Source of the DNA: Saccharothrix syringae
GTDB taxonomy: Bacteria; Actinomycetota; Actinomycetes; Mycobacteriales; Pseudonocardiaceae
Direction of reading: 5' to 3'
Length of the DNA: 64,000 nucleotides
Assembly (NCBI RefSeq): GCF_009498035.1
Contig: NZ_CP034550.1
Coordinates: forward strand, 310,001-374,000
In this document: piece by piece, positions 23,648 to 32,290 of the stretch
Position numbering within the stretch: the first letter of the stretch is position 1
How the letters are laid out: the number at the start of each line of letters is the position of its first letter
Made by a program: the position numbers and the translations under genes
The notes under the pieces: generated by a model
The model's database searches: none
Seen by the model: only the letters and a program-made list of their open reading frames with translations
What the model was told of the DNA's origin: nothing

Positions 23648-26392
23648 GTGGCTGGATCGACACGGGCGAAGAAGACAAACGGGGGAGCTGCGAGCGGTAA
23701 CCGGCGGTTGGTGATCGTCGAGTCGCCCGCGAAGGCGCGCAAGATCGCGTCCTACCTCGGACGGGACTTCGTCGTGGAGTCGTCCAAGGGGCACATCCGG
23801 GACCTCCCCCGGGGTGCGGCCGACGTGCCCGCGAAGTACAAGGGGACGCCCTGGGCCCGGTTGGGCGTGGACGTCGACAACGCGTTCGAACCGCTCTACG
23901 TGGTCACGCCGGACAAGAAGGCGACCGTCGCGGAGCTGAAGGAGCTGCTCAAGGACGTCGACGAGCTGTACCTGGCGACGGACGGCGACCGTGAGGGCGA
24001 GGCCATCGCCTGGCACCTGCTGGACACCCTCAAGCCCAAGGTCCCGGTCCGCCGGATGGTGTTCCACGAGATCACCGAGCCCGCCATCCTGGCCGCCGCC
24101 GCCAACCCGCGCGACCTGGACCAGGACCTGGTCGACGCGCAGGAGACCCGCCGCATCCTGGACCGCCTCTACGGCTACGAGGTCAGCCCCGTGCTGTGGA
24201 AGAAGGTCATGCCGAAGCTCTCGGCGGGCCGCGTGCAGTCCGTGGCGACCCGGATCGTGGTCGAGCGGGAGCGCGAGCGGATGAAGTTCGTCACCGCGAG
24301 CTACTGGGACGTGTCCGCGGTCATGGACGCCGGTGCGGACGCCTCGCCGCGGACCTTCGGGTCGCGGCTGGTGGCCGTCGACGGGGTGCGGCTCGCCTCC
24401 GGGCGCGACTTCGGGTCGGACGGGCGGCTGAAGGCGAGCACCGAGGTCAGGGTGCTGGACGAGGCGCAGGCGCGGGCGATCGCCGAGGGCCTGGTCGACG
24501 TGTCGATGGCGGTCTCCTCGGTCGAGGAGAAGCCGTACACGCGCAAGCCGTACGCGCCGTTCATGACCTCGACGTTGCAGCAGGAGGCGGGGCGCAAGCT
24601 GCGGTTCTCCGCCGACCGGACCATGCGGACCGCCCAGAAGCTGTACGAGAACGGCTACATCACCTACATGCGCACCGACAGCACGACGCTGTCGGAGACC
24701 GCGATCGCGGCGGCGCGGGCCCAGGCGACCGAGCTGTACGGGTCGCAGTACGTGGCGAACGCGCCCCGGCAGTACAACCGCAAGGTCAAGAACGCGCAGG
24801 AGGCCCACGAGGCGATCCGGCCGGCGGGCGAGGTGTTCCGCACGCCGGGCCAGGTGGCGCGCGAGCTGGACGCGGACGAGTTCAAGCTCTACGAGCTGAT
24901 CTGGCAGCGGACGATCGCCTCGCAGATGGCCGACGCGCGGGGCAACACCACGTCGGTGCGGATCACCGGGCGCACGGCGGGCGGCGAGGAGGTCACGTTC
25001 GCCTCCTCCGGTCGGACCATCACGTTCGCGGGCTTCCTCAAGGCATACGTCGAGACGGTGGACGCCGAGGCGGGCGGCGAGTCCGACGACGCCGAGTCGC
25101 GGCTGCCCCAGCTGGTCAAGGACCAGGTCGTCTCGGCCGCGGAGCTGTCGGCGGACGGGCACTCGACCTCGCCGCCGCCGCGGTTCACCGAGGCTTCGCT
25201 GATCAAGACGATGGAGGAGCTGGGGATCGGGCGGCCGTCGACGTACGCCTCGATCATCAGCACCGTCCAGGACCGCGGCTACGTGTGGAAGAAGGGCTCG
25301 GCCCTCGTCCCCTCGTGGGTGGCGTTCGCCGTGGTCGGGCTGCTGGAGCAGCACTTCGGGCGGCTGGTCGACTACGACTTCACCGCCGCCCTGGAGGACG
25401 AGCTGGACGGCATCGCGGCCGGCCGGCAGGAGCGGACCACCTGGCTGTCCGGCTTCTACTTCGGCGGGAACGTCGGGCCGGAGTCGTCGGTCGGGCGGTC
25501 CGGCGGGCTGAAGAAGCTGGTCGGGTCGAGCGTCGAGGAGATCGACGCCCGCGAGGTCAACTCGATCCCGCTGTTCAGCGACGACGAGGGCCGCACGGTC
25601 TACGTGCGGGTCGGCCGGTACGGGCCGTACCTGGAGCGGGAGGTCGACGGGGCGTCGCAGCGGGCCAACCTGCCCGACGACCTGCCGCCGGACGAGCTGA
25701 GCCCGGAGATCGCGGAGAAGCTGTTCGCGACCCCGCAGGAGGGGCGCTCGCTGGGCGTCGACCCGGTCACCGGGCACGAGATCGTGGCCAAGGAGGGCCG
25801 GTTCGGCCCCTACGTGACCGAGGTGCTGCCGGAGCCGCCGGACGGCAAGAAGGCGCCGAAGCCCAGGACCGGGTCGCTGTTCAAGTCGATGGCGCTGGAC
25901 ACGGTGACGCTGGACGACGCGCTCCGGCTGCTGTCGCTGCCGCGGGTGGTGGGCAAGGACCCGGAGACGGGCGCCGAGATCACCGCGCAGAACGGCCGGT
26001 ACGGGCCCTACCTGAAGAAGGGCACCGACTCGCGGTCGCTGACCAGCGAGGACCAGCTCTTCACGGTCACCCTGGACGAGGCGCTGAAGATCTACTCGGA
26101 GCCGAAGAAGCGGGGACGGGCGGCCGCCGCGCCGCCGCTGAAGGAGATGGGCGCCGACCCGGTCTCGGGCAAGCCGATGGTGGTCAAGGAGGGCCGGTTC
26201 GGGCCCTACGTGACCGACGGCGAGACCAACGCGTCGCTGCGCAAGACCGACAGCGTGGAGGGCCTGACCGACGAGCGGGCGGCCGAGCTGCTGGCGGAGA
26301 AGCGGGCCAAGGGGCCGGCCACCAAGAAGAAGGCGCCGGCGGCCAGGAAGGCACCCGCTCGGAAGAAGGCACCGGCCAAGTCCAAGGGCTAG
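23648..26392 (+). CDS. topA: DNA topoisomerase I (type IA)
   Basis: A 914-residue topoisomerase that relaxes negative supercoils. The TOPRIM domain starts VIVESPAKARKI (about residues 22-33) and carries ATDGDREGE; the catalytic tyrosine is Tyr340 in GYITYMRTDST. The C-terminal part has repeated Topo_C domains marked by GRxGPYL/V segments (about residues 657, 718, 785 and 850) and a Lys/Ala-rich tail instead of zinc fingers, as usual for actinobacteria, where the tail supports processivity. GTG 23648 is preferred; GTG 23600 is an in-frame alternative. It lies between the Rv3647c-like gene and the MFS/Tmk gene. Confidence 0.97.
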   Translation: MAGSTRAKKTNGGAASGNRRLVIVESPAKARKIASYLGRDFVVESSKGHIRDLPRGAADVPAKYKGTPWARLGVDVDNAFEPLYVVTPDKKATVAELKELLKDVDELYLATDGDREGEAIAWHLLDTLKPKVPVRRMVFHEITEPAILAAAANPRDLDQDLVDAQETRRILDRLYGYEVSPVLWKKVMPKLSAGRVQSVATRIVVERERERMKFVTASYWDVSAVMDAGADASPRTFGSRLVAVDGVRLASGRDFGSDGRLKASTEVRVLDEAQARAIAEGLVDVSMAVSSVEEKPYTRKPYAPFMTSTLQQEAGRKLRFSADRTMRTAQKLYENGYITYMRTDSTTLSETAIAAARAQATELYGSQYVANAPRQYNRKVKNAQEAHEAIRPAGEVFRTPGQVARELDADEFKLYELIWQRTIASQMADARGNTTSVRITGRTAGGEEVTFASSGRTITFAGFLKAYVETVDAEAGGESDDAESRLPQLVKDQVVSAAELSADGHSTSPPPRFTEASLIKTMEELGIGRPSTYASIISTVQDRGYVWKKGSALVPSWVAFAVVGLLEQHFGRLVDYDFTAALEDELDGIAAGRQERTTWLSGFYFGGNVGPESSVGRSGGLKKLVGSSVEEIDAREVNSIPLFSDDEGRTVYVRVGRYGPYLEREVDGASQRANLPDDLPPDELSPEIAEKLFATPQEGRSLGVDPVTGHEIVAKEGRFGPYVTEVLPEPPDGKKAPKPRTGSLFKSMALDTVTLDDALRLLSLPRVVGKDPETGAEITAQNGRYGPYLKKGTDSRSLTSEDQLFTVTLDEALKIYSEPKKRGRAAAAPPLKEMGADPVSGKPMVVKEGRFGPYVTDGETNASLRKTDSVEGLTDERAAELLAEKRAKGPATKKKAPAARKAPARKKAPAKSKG

Positions 26393-26416
26393 CCTCGGTG
26401 CGGGTGGTGGTGGCGC

Positions 26417-26761
26417 GTGGACGAGTTCGGGCCGGACGGGACGCAGGCCCCGCCACCACCGCGGTTCTTCGCGGACCCGCTGGCCGGGCTGCCGGCCGGC
26501 GACGCGCCCCCGGAGGCCGCGGTGCCGGTGGTGGTGCCGGCACCGGCGGTGGTGGCGCGGGTGCCCGCGGCGGTCTTCGAGCCGGTGCGGCGGCGACCGG
26601 CCCGGCGGCAGGCCGCGCCGGTGCGGCCCGCCGCGCCCCCACCCGCCCGGACGGGCCGCGCCGGCCTGGTCGGGTGCCTGTTGGCGCTGCTCGCGGTGGG
26701 TGCGCTGCTGTTCAACGTGCTTCGTGAGATCATCGTGGCGGTGGTCGACCTGCTGAGATGA
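26417..26761 (+). CDS. Small proline-rich single-span membrane protein, hypothetical
   Basis: A 114-residue protein starting GTG 26417, 24 bases after topA. A proline/alanine/arginine-rich N-terminal region (about residues 10-80) leads to one C-terminal membrane helix (about 84-110). Third-position GC is consistent with coding. It is probably co-transcribed with topA. No known family is recognised. Confidence 0.6.
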   Translation: MDEFGPDGTQAPPPPRFFADPLAGLPAGDAPPEAAVPVVVPAPAVVARVPAAVFEPVRRRPARRQAAPVRPAAPPPARTGRAGLVGCLLALLAVGALLFNVLREIIVAVVDLLR

Positions 26762-26845
26762 TTTCTCTTTGGTCACCCGAACGGCGGATGTGGTCATCCG
26801 GCCGAATCGCCCCAGCTACCCTGGTGGCCTGCGACAACGGCGGGG

Positions 26846-28858
26846 GTGAGCACGATCCAGGACGGCGGCACAGGGGCTTCGACCAGCCACCGGATTCGCA
26901 GCGTACTGGCGATCCGGCCGTTTCGCAGGCTTTGGGGCGTCACCTACCTGTGCAGCGTCGGCGACTGGCTGTCACTGCTGGCGTTGACCAGCCTCGTCAC
27001 GAAGATGCAGGACAGCTACCAGTGGCAGAGCTTCTCGCTCAGCCTGGTGGTGCTGACGCAGCTGCTCCCGGGCATCCTGTTCGCCCCGCTGGGCGGGGTG
27101 CTGGCCGACCGGTTCGACCGCCGCAAGGTCATGGTCGTCTGCGACCTGCTGCGCGGCGGCCTGTTCATCTCGATCGCCCTGGTCGGCACGGCCTGGTGGC
27201 TGTTCATCGCGAACTTCCTCGTCGGCTGCTGCGCGATGCTGTGGATCCCGTCCAAGGACTCCGCGGTGCCGAACCTGATGCGCCGGCCCGACCAGGTGGA
27301 GACGGCCAACCAGCTCGGCCTGGTGATGACCTACGGCGTGTCGGTGATCTCCGCCGCGGGCCTGTACGCGCTGATCGCGGGCATCCCCGGCTACCTGAAC
27401 GTGCAGAACTCCGACCTGGAGTTCCGCATCGCGACCATCGCGGTCATGGTCAACGGCGCGCTGTACGTGACCGCGGCCCTGCTGGTGGCCACCCGCATCC
27501 CGGAGCTGTCCGGGCGGATCGCGGCGGTCAACCGGCGCAAGCGCCGGGACGGCGAGGCGCCGGGCTTCCTCGCGATGATGCGCGACGGCCTGCGGTACGC
27601 GGGGCGCACCCCGCTGGTGCGCGGCCTGGTCACCGGCATGGTCGGCGCGTTCGCCGCGGCGGGCGCCGTCATCGGCACCGCCAAGCTGTACTCGCTGTCG
27701 CTGCTGGGCGGTGACTCGGCGTTCGCCCTGCTGTTCGTGGCCGTGTTCGCGGGGCTCGCGTCCGGCATGGCCTCCGCGCCCCGGCTGGCCCGCACCCTGC
27801 CCTACGACCGGCTGTTCGGCCTGACCATCGTGGTCGCCGGCCTGAGCCTGGTGGTGGTGGCGTTCGCGCCGCACCTGTGGGTGGCGCTGGTCGCGGTGGC
27901 GTTCGTCGGCGGTGCGGCGGGCGTGGCCTTCCTGACCGGCCTGAACATCGTCGGCGCGCAGGTCGAGGACGCGATGCGCGGCCGGACCGTGGCGCTGCTG
28001 CAGTCGCTGCTGAAGGTCGTGCTGGCCATCACCTCGGCGGCCACGCCGCTGCTGGTGTCGCTGGTGCAGCAGCGGACGGTGACCGTGTTCGGCCACCCGA
28101 TGCAGGTCGACGGCACCCGGCCGGTGCTGCTGGGCGCGGGCCTGCTCGCCGCGCTGCTCGGCCTGGCCGCCTACCGGCAGATGGACGACCGGCGGGCCGA
28201 GCCGATCCTGTCCGACCTGGTCGCGGCGCTGCGCGGGCGGGCGAGGCGCAAGGTCGGCGTGCTGATCGCGGTCGAGGGCGACACCCGGCAGGACACCGCC
28301 GCGCAGGCCCGGCGGCTGGCCGAGGTGCTGCGCCGGACCGGCCGCGAGGTGCTGCTGGCCTCGGACCCGGACCTGGACGAGCAGCGGCTGCGCAACCTGC
28401 TGTCGACCGCCGACCTGGCCGGCGTGCGGGCGCACGCCCTGGTGGCCGCCGCGGTGCGGGCCGACGTGGTGGAGCGCGAGGTGCGGCCCGCGTTGGACAA
28501 CGGCGCCGTGGTCGTCATGGAGCGGTACGTCGACAGCCCGCTGGCGCACTTCGGCGCGGCGGGCAGCGTCGAGCCGCGGGAGATCGAGGGCCTGGTCGAC
28601 TGGGCCACCGGGCGGCTGCGGCCGGACGTGACCGTGCTGCTGGACCGCACGCCGTCCCAGGCGGGCCCGCGCGGCGCGCTCGGGTGGCGGGTGCGGGAGC
28701 TGCTGACCGAGATGGCCGCCGCCGACCCCGAGCGGTACGTGGTGGTCGACGCGGACGGCACCGAGGACGAGGTCGCGGTCCGGGTGGAGCTGGCGGTGCT
28801 GCCGCTGCTGTCGCAGCGCGCCGGGCGGACGGCGCGGCCGGTGGCCGAGACGTCCTGA
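26846..28858 (+). CDS. MFS transporter fused to a degenerate thymidylate-kinase-like domain
   Basis: A 670-residue fusion. Residues about 20-440 form a major-facilitator transporter with about 12 hydrophobic segments and the loop motif ADRFDRRK. Residues about 465-655 resemble dTMP kinase: AVEGDTRQDTAAQARRL aligns with the P-loop helix, ERYVDSPLAHFG with DRYxxSxxA, and VLLDRTP with the LID strand. The P-loop lacks the GKS/T motif and the DR motif is ER, so kinase activity is unlikely. Such fusions, annotated tmk, occur next to topA and the delta prime gene in Streptomyces. The start is GTG 26846; a TACCCT -10 box is at about 26816. Confidence 0.85.
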   Translation: MSTIQDGGTGASTSHRIRSVLAIRPFRRLWGVTYLCSVGDWLSLLALTSLVTKMQDSYQWQSFSLSLVVLTQLLPGILFAPLGGVLADRFDRRKVMVVCDLLRGGLFISIALVGTAWWLFIANFLVGCCAMLWIPSKDSAVPNLMRRPDQVETANQLGLVMTYGVSVISAAGLYALIAGIPGYLNVQNSDLEFRIATIAVMVNGALYVTAALLVATRIPELSGRIAAVNRRKRRDGEAPGFLAMMRDGLRYAGRTPLVRGLVTGMVGAFAAAGAVIGTAKLYSLSLLGGDSAFALLFVAVFAGLASGMASAPRLARTLPYDRLFGLTIVVAGLSLVVVAFAPHLWVALVAVAFVGGAAGVAFLTGLNIVGAQVEDAMRGRTVALLQSLLKVVLAITSAATPLLVSLVQQRTVTVFGHPMQVDGTRPVLLGAGLLAALLGLAAYRQMDDRRAEPILSDLVAALRGRARRKVGVLIAVEGDTRQDTAAQARRLAEVLRRTGREVLLASDPDLDEQRLRNLLSTADLAGVRAHALVAAAVRADVVEREVRPALDNGAVVVMERYVDSPLAHFGAAGSVEPREIEGLVDWATGRLRPDVTVLLDRTPSQAGPRGALGWRVRELLTEMAAADPERYVVVDADGTEDEVAVRVELAVLPLLSQRAGRTARPVAETS

Positions 28859-28878
28859 GCGCTCGGTACGGTCGCCCG

Positions 28879-30078
28879 GTGAACCGTGGTGTGTGGGGCG
28901 AGGTCGTCGGCCAGCCCGAGGCGGTCGCGGTGCTGTCGGCGGCGGCGGAGGCGGCCTCGTCGATCGTGGCGGGCGGCACGCCCGCGCCGGGCGCGATGAC
29001 CCACGCGTGGCTGTTCACCGGGCCCCCGGGGTCCGGGCACGTGGACGCGGCGCGCGCGTTCGCGGCGGCGCTGCAGTGCACCGTGGTGGGCGACCGGCCG
29101 GGCTGCGGCTCGTGCGCCGGGTGCCACACGGTGCTGGCCGGCACGCACGCCGACGTGCGCGTGGTCGCGCCGGAGGGCCTGTCGATCCCGGTGGCCGAGA
29201 TGCGGGCGCTGGTCCAGGTCGCCGCGCGGCGGCCCACGGCCGGGCGCTGGCAGGTGGTGATCATCGCCGACGCCGACCGGCTCACCGAGGGCGCGGCGAA
29301 CGCGCTGCTCAAGGCGGTGGAGGAGCCGCCGGAGCGCACCGTGTTCCTGCTCTGCGCGCCGTCGGACCACCCGGACGACGTGTCGGTGACCATCCGGTCG
29401 CGGTGCCGGGTGGTGCCCCTGGGCACGCCCCGGCTCGCGGCCATCGCCTCCGCGCTGGAGGAGGAGGGCATCGCGCCCGACACCGCCGCGTGGGCGGCCT
29501 CGGTGAGCGGCGGGCACGTGGCGCGGGCGCGGCGGCTGGCCACCGACGAGTCGGTGCGGGCGCGGCGCGAGGCCGTGCTGCGCATCCCACTGGCCCTGCG
29601 CAGGCCCGCGGACGTCTTCACCTGCGCCGACCAGCTCGTCAACGCCGCCGAGGCGGACGCGGTGAGCGCCAACGAGGACCGCGACGCGGCCGAGCGCGAG
29701 GCGCTGGAGACGGCCATGGGCGCGGGCGGCACCGGCAAGGGCACCGCGGCGGCGACGCGCGGCGCCAAGGGCGCGCTGAAGGACCTGGAGAAGCGGCAGA
29801 AGTCGCGCGCCACCCGGACCCAGCGCGACTCGCTGGACCAGGCCCTGGTCGACCTCGCCGCGTTCTACCGGGACGTGCTGGTCACCGCCTCGGGCGCGGG
29901 GGCCGCGCTGAACCACCCGGACCGCGCCGAGGACGCGAGGAGGGCGGCCGGGGCGTGGTCGCCGGAGTCGGTGCTGCGCAGGCTGGAGGCCGTGCTGGGC
30001 TGCCGGACCGCGCTGGAGCGCAACGTGAAGCCGCGCATCGCGGTCGAGGCCATGCTCGTCGCGCTCCAGCGGGGCTGA
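28879..30078 (+). CDS. holB: DNA polymerase III subunit delta prime
   Basis: A 399-residue clamp-loader subunit. It has an AAA+ fold with a non-hydrolysing P-loop (GPPGSGHVDAA, lacking the lysine, normal for delta prime), a four-cysteine zinc knuckle (GCGSCAGCH region near residues 75-82), DADRLTEGAANALLKAVEEPP, and the SRC arginine-finger motif (IRSRCRVV). The C-terminal collar domain contains a charged insert rich in Lys/Arg near residues 275-320. GTG 28879 follows a TACGGT -10 box by six bases, so it may also be transcribed leaderless, independently of the upstream gene. Confidence 0.93.
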   Translation: MNRGVWGEVVGQPEAVAVLSAAAEAASSIVAGGTPAPGAMTHAWLFTGPPGSGHVDAARAFAAALQCTVVGDRPGCGSCAGCHTVLAGTHADVRVVAPEGLSIPVAEMRALVQVAARRPTAGRWQVVIIADADRLTEGAANALLKAVEEPPERTVFLLCAPSDHPDDVSVTIRSRCRVVPLGTPRLAAIASALEEEGIAPDTAAWAASVSGGHVARARRLATDESVRARREAVLRIPLALRRPADVFTCADQLVNAAEADAVSANEDRDAAEREALETAMGAGGTGKGTAAATRGAKGALKDLEKRQKSRATRTQRDSLDQALVDLAAFYRDVLVTASGAGAALNHPDRAEDARRAAGAWSPESVLRRLEAVLGCRTALERNVKPRIAVEAMLVALQRG

Positions 30079-30097
30079 GGTTCCGGGCGGTCGCCGA

Positions 30098-31669
30098 CTA
30101 CTCCGCCGGGGCGCCGCCCCGGCCGGCCGGGTGGTGCCGGCCCGGCAGCGCGGCCACCAGGACGACGCCGACCAGCAGCATGACCGTCCCGGCCCAGAAG
30201 ATCGGCACGGTCTTGTACGCGGCGTTGGTGTAGGCGAGCGGCTGCTTCGGCGGCGCGGCCTGGCCGCCGCCCGGGCCCGGCTGGGTGGGCGTCGGCGCGC
30301 CGCACACCACGCCGCCGGTCGGGGCGGCCGCGCGCACCACCTGCTCGCCCAGGGACACCTGCGCCAGTGCCGAGGGCAGGTTCGGCAGCCCGAGGGCGTC
30401 GGTCGGCAGCAGCTGGAGGTCGAGCAGGCGCGCGGTCGCCCCGAGCATGAACCCCTTCACGGTGGGGCCGCCCTGCTGGAGCGGGCCGTCGAGGACCTGG
30501 TCCTTGCGGTTGAGCTGGGCGACCTGGAGGCGCAGGACGCCGATGTCCAGGGCGTCGGCCAGGTCGCCGACCAGCGGCAGGTCCCGGCCCGGCACGACGC
30601 CGATGGGCACGTCCAGCTTCGGGTTGGCCGCGTCGAGGGTGCCCAGCTCCCGGCCGCCCTGGCTGACCTTGAGGACGGGTGCGGTGTAGGTGACGCCCGA
30701 GGTGGCGGCGTCGCCGGTGGACAGGGCGGTGAGCGTCGGCGGGCTCACCACGTCGACGCGGATCTCCGCCGGGGTGCCCTGGAGCAGGCGGATGCTCGCC
30801 ACCTGGAGCGCGGAGGTCGACCGGACGGCCTTGTTCGCGCTGCCCGGCAGGTCCACGAGCTCGACCTTGGAGTTGGCGCTGAGGGTGTCCGGGAGGCTGA
30901 GCAGCGAGCCCGTGGCGCCGCTGTCGGGGGTGCCGGAGAGCAGGCCGCCGAGCCGGCTGAGCGGACCGCCGAGCTGCTTGAGGGTGTCGATCAGGGACTG
31001 CTTGGCCTGCGCGTCGAGCTTGGGCGTCTGCTCGGTGAGCATGCCGGTGAGGTCCTGCGAGCCGGGCAGGGTCGGGATGGCGTTGAGCACGCTCAGGCTC
31101 GCCACGGAGGTCCTGGCGTCGGCGAGGGGGCTGACGCACGGGCCCAGCTCCTCGTCCCAGCGGGCGTGCACGCTGCCGTTGAGCAGGCCGACGCGCAGCA
31201 GGGTGTCCAGCGGCGTGGCGGGCGGGGTGAGGCCGCCGGTGACGGGGGCGGCGTTGTCCGGCGAGGCGGTCTGGACGAGCGTGCCGGGCGCCTGGGGGGC
31301 GCGGCCCTGGACGGCGAACCCGAGCGGCGCCGCCTGGGCGACCGCGCGCTCGTAGCTCAGGAACGCCTCGGTGTTGGCCTGCGCGTTGGCGAGCCCCACC
31401 CCGATCTCGGCGGCCGACTGCTTGGGCAGCTGCTCGCCGAAGCCGGGCAGGATCGTGTCGGTCGTCGTCGAACCCGGTGCCAGGCGCACGACCGCGAGGC
31501 CCGTGCCCGCGTCGCCGATCGCGTGGGTGACCTGCTCCGGACCCGCCGACGCGGGCGGCTGGCCCGGGTCCCGCGGGCCCGGCACCGGGGTGGTCGGCGG
31601 CTGGGCGAGCGCGGGGGAGGCGACGAGCGCGACCAGGAGGGCGGCGGCGGGCAGGGCCAACAGGCGCAT
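30098..31669 (-). CDS. Secreted, C-terminally membrane-anchored protein, hypothetical
   Basis: A 523-residue protein with a signal peptide (residues 1-22, cut near ALA), a long extracytoplasmic region and a single C-terminal membrane helix (about 480-505) followed by a short basic tail. The ectodomain shows repeated hydrophobic strand patterns and two cysteines (ELGPCVSP, GGVVCGAP). ATG 31669 is chosen because GGGAGG lies eight bases upstream. Actinobacterial homologues are annotated only as choice-of-anchor or hypothetical surface proteins. It is convergent with the delta prime gene. Confidence 0.72.
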   Translation of the reverse strand: MRLLALPAAALLVALVASPALAQPPTTPVPGPRDPGQPPASAGPEQVTHAIGDAGTGLAVVRLAPGSTTTDTILPGFGEQLPKQSAAEIGVGLANAQANTEAFLSYERAVAQAAPLGFAVQGRAPQAPGTLVQTASPDNAAPVTGGLTPPATPLDTLLRVGLLNGSVHARWDEELGPCVSPLADARTSVASLSVLNAIPTLPGSQDLTGMLTEQTPKLDAQAKQSLIDTLKQLGGPLSRLGGLLSGTPDSGATGSLLSLPDTLSANSKVELVDLPGSANKAVRSTSALQVASIRLLQGTPAEIRVDVVSPPTLTALSTGDAATSGVTYTAPVLKVSQGGRELGTLDAANPKLDVPIGVVPGRDLPLVGDLADALDIGVLRLQVAQLNRKDQVLDGPLQQGGPTVKGFMLGATARLLDLQLLPTDALGLPNLPSALAQVSLGEQVVRAAAPTGGVVCGAPTPTQPGPGGGQAAPPKQPLAYTNAAYKTVPIFWAGTVMLLVGVVLVAALPGRHHPAGRGGAPAE

Positions 31670-31763
31670 GTGGTCGTACCTCCCGTGACGGCGGCGCCCA
31701 GGTTCGGAGGCCACTGGCGGGTTAACGACGAGCCCCCCGATCAGGTGACGGTCGGGGTTGGGT

Positions 31764-31769
31764 TATAGT
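31764..31769 (+). promoter_or_regulatory. -10 box of the tRNA-Thr gene
   Basis: TATAGT lies 11 bases before the mature 5' end of the tRNA in an otherwise GC-rich context. Confidence 0.5.
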
Positions 31770-31780
31770 TGTCGCGTCTC

Positions 31781-31854
31781 GCCGCCTTAGCTCAGTCGGC
31801 CAGAGCGGCTCACTCGTAATGAGCAGGTCGTCGGTTCGATTCCGACAGGCGGCT
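31781..31854 (+). tRNA. tRNA-Thr(CGT)
   Basis: A 74-nt cloverleaf. The acceptor stem is GCCGCCT/AGGCGGC (31781-31787 and 31847-31853); the anticodon stem GCTCA/TGAGC encloses the loop CTCGTAA with anticodon CGT at 31815-31817, reading ACG. The T arm contains GGTTCGATTCC. CCA is not encoded. It is followed by a strong terminator. Confidence 0.97.
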
Positions 31855-31863
31855 CGCGAGATG

Positions 31864-31895
31864 CGAAGGCCCCGGACCCCGGTCCGGGGCCTTCG
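31864..31895 (+). terminator. Terminator of the tRNA-Thr gene
   Basis: A 14-bp perfect stem CGAAGGCCCCGGAC / GTCCGGGGCCTTCG with the four-base loop CCCG, starting ten bases after the tRNA. Confidence 0.8.
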
Positions 31896-32134
31896 TCGCG
31901 TTCGGCCCCGGGGCGGGCGCGCCGTGCCGTGCCGGGCGGATTCGGGGTGGCCCGGACTCCGCGTGGTTCCCGCTGATCACGGCACCCCGCGGGGGCGGGA
32001 CCCGTGCCGGTGGTCCGCCGGGACGGGCTGGGTGGTGTCGGAGCGTTGCGCGAGCTGCTCCATCAGGGTGACACTTCCCCCGTCGGCGTCAGGGGTGGGC
32101 AACCGTGGCGTTGCCAGCCTGGAGGTGATCGCCA

Positions 32135-32287
32135 ATGGGCACGATGATCCTGTCGACGGTGCTCGCCCTGCCGTTGGCGGTGCTCGCGGCGCGGGTGGGG
32201 CGGCGCCGGTGGCGGCGGTGCGCCCGCGGCGAGCTGTTCCGGCACCGCGTGCACGACCCCGGCGCGGGGTCCCTCATCCGGCCCTGA
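32135..32287 (+). CDS. Small membrane protein of 50 residues, hypothetical
   Basis: ATG 32135 is preceded by GGAGGTGATC (32121-32130), a ten-base exact complement of the 16S rRNA 3' end. The frame encodes one hydrophobic helix (about residues 4-20) followed by an arginine-rich cytoplasmic tail and stops at 32285-32287. It is too short for routine gene calling. The unusually perfect ribosome binding site is the main support; the function is unknown. It is convergent with the F420-type oxidoreductase. Confidence 0.5.
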   Translation: MGTMILSTVLALPLAVLAARVGRRRWRRCARGELFRHRVHDPGAGSLIRP

Positions 32288-32290
32288 GGG

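Noticed and set aside
23159..26797. Open frame of more than 1200 codons antisense to topA
   Set aside because: Very high GC suppresses stop codons in all frames; the translation is a His/Arg/Gly-rich mirror of topA with no domain, and topA itself is unambiguous.
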